NCBI GenBank assembly: GCA_029891345.1
Contig: CM057009.1
Location: 290,418,966-290,482,965, forward strand
Source: Dryococelus australis
Lineage: Eukaryota > Arthropoda > Insecta > Phasmatodea > Phasmatidae
Reading direction: 5' to 3'
DNA: 64,000 nucleotides
In this document: positions 58,386-64,000 of the stretch, in pieces
How positions within the stretch are numbered: position 1 is the first letter of the stretch
Layout: each line of letters begins with the position of its first letter
Made by a program: the position numbers and the translations under genes
The notes under the pieces: model-generated
What the model saw: the letters and a program-made list of their open reading frames with translations, nothing else
What the model was told of the DNA's origin: nothing
The model's database searches: none

Positions 58386-58580
58386 ATTTGTTTGCAATGT
58401 AATTTCATGTTTAGCATCATCCAACAAGCATTTACTACACAAAACTAACAATTTGTTTGCAATGTAATTTCATGTTTAGCACCATCTAACAAGCATTTAC
58501 TACACAAAACTATCAATTTGTTTGCAATGTAATTTCATGTTTAGCATCATCTAACAAGCATTTGATACACAAAACTATCA
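58386..58580 (+). repeat. 65 bp x 3 tandem repeat
   Basis: Three consecutive copies with an exact 65 bp period starting at 58386, 58451 and 58516. Each begins 'atttgtttgcaatgtaattt' and ends 'acacaaaact(a/t)(a/t)ca'. Only a handful of base differences. Confidence 0.95.
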
Positions 58581-59254
58581 ATTTTATAGGCCACATCAGA
58601 ATTCAGGTATTAAAAATAACAATTTTTCTCCAGATAAACTCATTAAAATTCTTATGATAAACAAGCCGAGCAGTAAAAAAACGGCCCACAATGCTAACGT
58701 TACATAACAATGAGAAGTCGTACTTTCGTCACGGACGGGTGCATTGGTACATAACCAGCATTCTTTCGGAAATAATTTCAATGATGACCGCTATCAATAT
58801 ACTCCATTATACAAGTATCCCCTGACTAATAAATCCGTTAATAATAATTTGGAACAGCTGTGTACTCGGCACTATGTTGACCTTCAACAAAACGGTTTGT
58901 TATACTCTATAAATTGATAGAAATTTGCCGGAAAAATATCTTACTATGTCCGTTACGTTAGGGGTATTTATTTATTTCATTTAATTTCGTCTTTCTTTGG
59001 CGAAGCTAGGCTAAAATGCCTTCTCTCACAGTTAACAAAATTGAATACGACGGAGCACATACATAAAGGTTATTTTAAGAAACTGTACTCTGTTAGGAAC
59101 GTTGTATGAAAACTGTAGACATGATTGGTCGGAACTGACGAGCGACTTACAGGAAAGTTTTTGTAACACCATAAACTTAATGTTTTTAGCGTTAAACGTG
59201 TGAAACGAGATTATGTAGGAGCGACGAATGCAGTAGTGGGGGATATATGAGTAC
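58581..59254. other. Gene-free spacer
   Basis: Nothing recognised. Confidence 0.45.
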
Positions 59255-59370
59255 CTCTAGAAAACCCTCAGGCCAACTGCATGGCCCGTCATGATTCTCT
59301 CTTACGAAAAATTTAATAGTGACCCCGCCGGGGATCAAACCAATATAGTATTTGTGGGAGGTAAGTACTG
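59255..59370 (-). repeat. SINE family 1, head fragment
   Basis: 'gtgaccccgccggggatcaa' is the inverse of the B-box region, matching 60400-60418 almost exactly. The remaining body is diverged and the A box is barely visible. Confidence 0.5.
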
Positions 59371-60250
59371 TAGCCAATACACTATATATACATATAGACA
59401 TACATATGCACATGTATGCATGCACCCATATATGCATACACAACAGTGAGCACAGGCATTAAAATTCCAATAATCATTTATATCATTATAAAACAACCTA
59501 CCAAAAGCGTTATGAACAAAAAACATTTTGGATTGTCGCACCCTTGACACAAAGGCTACTGTATATGCGTTTACTTTTACTATACAGAAGATCATATTGT
59601 AAAAAAAATTGCATTCCATATATATTATATATAGTATATATATTATATAGAGTTTATATAATATGTAGTATATATCGTATATATAACACTAGAACGCACA
59701 GTCACCGTTTTATGAACAGAAGCTTATACGGATCCCTTTCGTTTCTTCATGGCCTGCAGGATATCAGTCACGAAAGGCGGGCCTCGGACTGTATCTCCAC
59801 ATGCAGTGGAGTCCCGTACGAACTTCTTGATTCATTTTCATTCTGCCAGTTGTGCAGACGATGGAGTGTTTTGCAATACATTCCAATTGCGGGAGAAGAA
59901 ATGCCGGGTTTACCACACGTCGTTCAAGAATCAATTCACAGAGTTGAAAAGTATTTGGATGTTCCTCGACAGCGAGAGGTGGATAATCAGTCTCGTCTAT
60001 CGCAAATCCACCCCACACCCATTCCGAACTCTTATCGTCATGAATATCTTCTGTTTCGGTGTTGGCGTTTTGTGTGACTGGAGATGAGGGTATCTCTTGA
60101 AATATAACTTCAGGTGCACCACTGAAAATCTCATAACAGAATAACTCTTTTGATTGCTATTAGCGATAATCAACAAACTACTAAACTCAATAAACTAAGG
60201 TAATACGTAGTGTAGTTGCAGTGGCTGATGTAGTAATTAATTTAAAATCG
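59371..60250. other. Spacer with AT-rich microsatellite and an unrecognised open block
   Basis: 59380-59450 and 59615-59690 are imperfect TA/CATA runs. 59749-60087 is less AT-rich and open on both strands; a minus frame reads DETDYPPLAVEEHPNTFQL. No family recognised. Confidence 0.35.
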
Positions 60251-60253
60251 AGT

Positions 60254-60476
60254 TTAGAGATTTGGGTGGCTCTTAACAGTGAGGTCTTGAGAGCCGATGA
60301 GGGAGATATGGAGCAGTGCCGGAATGCAAGGACAGAGGGAAACGAGAGATCTCCGAGAAAACCCGCCCGCCACCCGCCACGTTACAAAAATTCGGGAGTG
60401 ACCCCGCCGGGGATTGAACACAGTTCACCATGGAAGTAGGCGAGCGTCCTAACCGCTACATCATCCGTGGCCCCTA
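60254..60476 (-). repeat. tRNA-derived SINE, family 1
   Basis: On the minus strand it starts 'ggggccacggatgatgtagc' and runs through the B box ('tgttcaatccccggcggg') and the body to 'ggctctcaagacctcactg'. It is nearly full length. Confidence 0.75.
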
Positions 60477-63400
60477 TTTGAAACCGAAATTTTAAAAAGC
60501 CTACTATTTTACTAATTGTTTCATAACTGTGGCAAGGTTAATGTGAATTAAATGGGAAGACGCTGTACTGCCCACAGCTGGTTGCCATAATCGGACATGC
60601 CTCTCAAAGTAAAGATTGCTGGAGGTGACATGGCATACGGGTATGTATTTATTTCTATTTTATTGTGTATTACTGGCATCAATTTTATACTAATAGGCTA
60701 AATGGATATGTAAAAACTGCAAGGGAAAGCATACACAGAAAGTGAATATAAAACATGTTTTCTTTTTAAAATGGCACTTGCGTCCGTAAATGTATGCATA
60801 ATTCGGATGTCTAGGTTGGTGGTTCGGAGATACAGCAAATAACCTGTCCGTGGAGTATCTTCAAATAAATGTTGATTCCTAAGTCAGAAAAACCTAGGGC
60901 TCTATAAAGACTTTATAGTGCCTTAGAAAAACCTGTTACGTCATAGATGCCCGAAAGAAGAGCAGACAAGTGACATCATTATTTTCGTTGTGTATACATA
61001 CAGTGGTTCGGAATGGTCATAGTTCTTTAACAACACGCGCTACCTAGGACCCACAAAGCAAGAATTACATATTACCAAAACGTTTAGCAGTTTGTAATAA
61101 CATAACAAAAATATAGCTGCTTAATATACAGGTAAGTAATTAAATGACAGGAATAAAACAATTTCAGTCATCCTTTCATTGCGTTTAATGTTTTATGATT
61201 GATTGAACACAATGTTCTCATTTATCACATTTCCGATACTGCCATACTGAATAAGCATCGATAATGTAAAAACGCAAGGATAGACCCGTTTATGAAAATA
61301 GTGTCCACTTAATCGATGAGGCCATTTAAAGGAACACGTAATTTCACAAAATAATGTGATTGTAGTTCGGAATGACAAGCTAAGAGATACGAAACGAATC
61401 TCAACACGAGAAATGTAGGTGTCTGTATATTCGCGTACAATAATATTTAAAATTTTAATATATATTAATTAAATAAGTATAATTTAAGACATCACAATTG
61501 TCACTCTTACTTAAGCATACTCGTTAATCTACGTCCCGATTGATTTGGTATGCCACGTAATATTTTCAACATTAAAATTATCAAGAGTTATATAAATGTG
61601 AACTGAATCGCTTGTACTGCGTCGCAACTTCCATTATACGAGATAAGAATATAATGTCATTATCTACCGTTGGCATCCATATTCGTCATAACACCAGCAG
61701 TAACATCCTCTTGCATTAATGTGTAAGAATTAATCCACTATATTTACTCGACATGTGCCTTCTTATAGATAGACGTTGACAGTTTTTAAGGTACAAAATA
61801 TAAATTGGGATCAATTCCAACGTGTATATCTTTTTTTAACACTAAAATTATTTTTGTATAGGTTTTGTGACATGTACATATATATCCTTCCAAATATCAC
61901 AAATCGATATGGAAGTAATTTTATTATAATATATACAGTGTATGATTCATTAGGTGAATCTAAATTCCAGTGCGTCTTCTGAGCAAGCTACGAAACACTA
62001 GTTTACAATTTGCCATCAGAGCTGCACAGAAATGCCATGCAAACCATGTTTAGGTTATTAGTTTTGTAACACATCTAGGCTTTCGTGAAAGATTACTTCT
62101 TGTGGTAAGATCGAAGTTGCATTAAAACTCGTTCAAATTTGTTTTAACTAAAAACTTATTCATGTTGAAAGACTCCAAGCCACTTGATTCTGACCCCAAA
62201 GGTGTGACTTTTCTGTCGGCAAAAAGTTAGTGGATGATGAGCCAATAACATGTGCACTCTTCCCCATACATATGCTGTGTAATACAATGACTAGTGACTT
62301 AAGGACATCACCAATAATGACAAAAATGTCGTAGACCACATTCCAGTTGCCTGAAATGAACGTCATATGTAGTAAACCTTTGCTTATTGAAACGTTCAAA
62401 ATGGCACCCGTTCAAGCAAATTGATAGATCGTGGACTCTTCAATAATTGCCAATATACTAAATTAAGGAACTTCATGCTTCAATTAAGTGTGGCAAATCA
62501 TCTTTGAAAGATCAGATATTGTACATGCAAAACCACAGTTCTTAACTAACTATTTTGGCATTTGTCTGGCAATTTTCTTAGTACTGATTTCTTGGCTACT
62601 ATAAATGAGCATATTTTTTCTTGTTTTAATCAGGGCTTATTTCGACTTTATGAATACCAAGTTTACTTACCAAGTGTAGTTTTCATTGGGTAAATATTAT
62701 AAGGATGCACATATTTGAGAGATACTACACAGCAGAATATTTGGATATGTAAACAGACGTACGTTCATACACTCGTAAATAGCGCATACCTGTAAAATCC
62801 CTTACGTTGCATTTGAAAGTCCTCTAAAACTATAATTTTCAAAAACGAACACGTCTTGAAGTCACAAGTCTAAAGCAAGTTCGCACGAGCCGATGTCGAG
62901 GCTGTAGTAGAGCATGTTTGTTTGGAAATACGCATTGTAATGTCAAGGATTCTGAATGTAACATATTAACTAAATAACTAATCCCAAACGACATGTTGTA
63001 CCGTATTTCACAAGTACAGTGCAACTTGAAAAGCACCAATACATTAAAATTAGTATACCAGGCCAAAGATAAAAAACAGCGTTTGATACTCAGCCCACGG
63101 ACGTACTTGTATACGTCTTTTCAGTATATTATGATATCGGCAAAACTTATAATAAGCAATGGTGTTTTGTTCACCATTGCGAGCTGGGATATACAGATAT
63201 AAATGGTGACAAAGATAGTAGTGTTTATTTACATATAGTTTATTTTAAAAAATCCCTTACGGTTCAGATACATAATGCAATATGTAATCCCAGCATTAGT
63301 TGAAGTATGTGGAAAATAATAATAATAGTAGAAATAACAAAAAGTACATTGTTATCAAAAGTGACATATTTATTAAGCTTACTTTTGTATAATGTGAAAA

Positions 63401-64000
63401 GACGAATGACTAGACTTCATAATTAATGCAGTATTGTTTGCCAGTCGTTTTTATATAGGTAATGGCCAAATTGATACCGTGAATTCAACGTTACGTGTAC
63501 GTTTACTTTTCTATAAATTAGAAGGACACTTATCCTTTCTACGTAATCTCAGTTTATTTATGATAATGAGAATTATCTTTTGCTAAACGAAATATATTCT
63601 AATATATGGAATGATTGATTTTGTGCTTTCTTCGATACAGGATTTTTTTTGTACAATTTGGTCTCTTAGTAACAGACTTGCAAATATATTACTGTTTTTA
63701 ACTATTAGTTCTTTTGTACTTCAAAAGTAAACATATTGACATTTTTGATCCTCCAGCCCGAAGCCATATATTTTGTGGGTTTCAGATACTGGCGAAAGTA
63801 AACCGTTCCCAGTGATCTTTTTCGTATAATGCGTATTTGTTACACGTGTATATACAAATTTAAAAAAAATACACTTTGCAAAAATCTTAATTTGTTTTCA
63901 GCATACATCATCAAACGAAACCGTAACAAGTATTTCGATTAAGGCATTTTCCCACGAAAGTTCAAATATTAATAGAAATGCCAACCCCAACATACCTTTG
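60477..64000. other. Gene-free AT-rich region to window end
   Basis: No coding frame, transposon end or shared repeat was recognised in these 3.5 kb. Confidence 0.5.

Noticed and set aside
59544-60077. 177-residue plus-strand open frame, the longest in the window
   Set aside because: The first third runs through a TA microsatellite and the rest is open in three frames at once. No domain pattern or codon bias was seen.

Overview
This is a stretch of a large, AT-rich animal nuclear genome, almost certainly from an insect. The signs are several tRNA-derived SINE families, many short inverted-repeat DNA transposons, Tc1/mariner remnants, insect-type CCTAA-like degenerate runs, long non-coding spacers and no intact ordinary host gene. 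The order of insect cannot be fixed from sequence alone; the repeat load fits a large-genome hemimetabolous insect. No rRNA, true tRNA gene, CRISPR array or bacterial operon was seen.

The main object is a decayed Maverick/Polinton (adintovirus-like) element at about 38557-47629, some 9.1 kb long and bounded by roughly 290 bp terminal inverted repeats. It still carries recognisable remains of a virus-type gene set. On the minus strand are a double-jelly-roll major capsid protein, the N-terminal and exonuclease part of a protein-primed family B DNA polymerase, a small two-SAP-motif protein and a zinc-motif repeat protein. On the plus strand are a conserved Polinton ORF of unknown role, a phospholipase-A2-like minor capsid domain, a pX-like core protein, an adenain-like cysteine protease, a fibre-like coiled protein and a small OB-fold-like protein near the right end. 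The polymerase palm is gone, and I see no rve integrase or packaging ATPase. Most frames are broken, so this is a fossil and probably a deletion derivative.

Left part (1-13 kb): at 3292-7680 on the minus strand is a heavily mutated copy of a large multi-domain protein family known from many invertebrate genomes, with a PIN-like region and a cysteine-rich CXC tail. Around it are copies of a dispersed repeat (called A below) and the first of two ~800 bp foldback elements (11412-12212).

Middle (13-38 kb): a pogo/psq-like helix-turn-helix fragment, a SINE, a Tc1-like transposase remnant, the second foldback element, a gag-like retrotransposon remnant, a ~480 bp near-perfect palindrome at 30914-31396, a minus-strand segment with degenerate tandem units, a mariner-type transposase tail, and a transposon with CCGTC-rich inverted ends carrying a nested SINE. 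A possible MADF-type exon lies at 36742-36866.

Right part (47.6-64 kb): mostly repeats. There are several copies of a ~430 bp inverted-repeat element (family B), one carrying a smaller relative nested inside it; a second CCGTC-ended transposon; three SINE families; and a 3 x 65 bp tandem repeat. The last 3.5 kb shows nothing recognisable.
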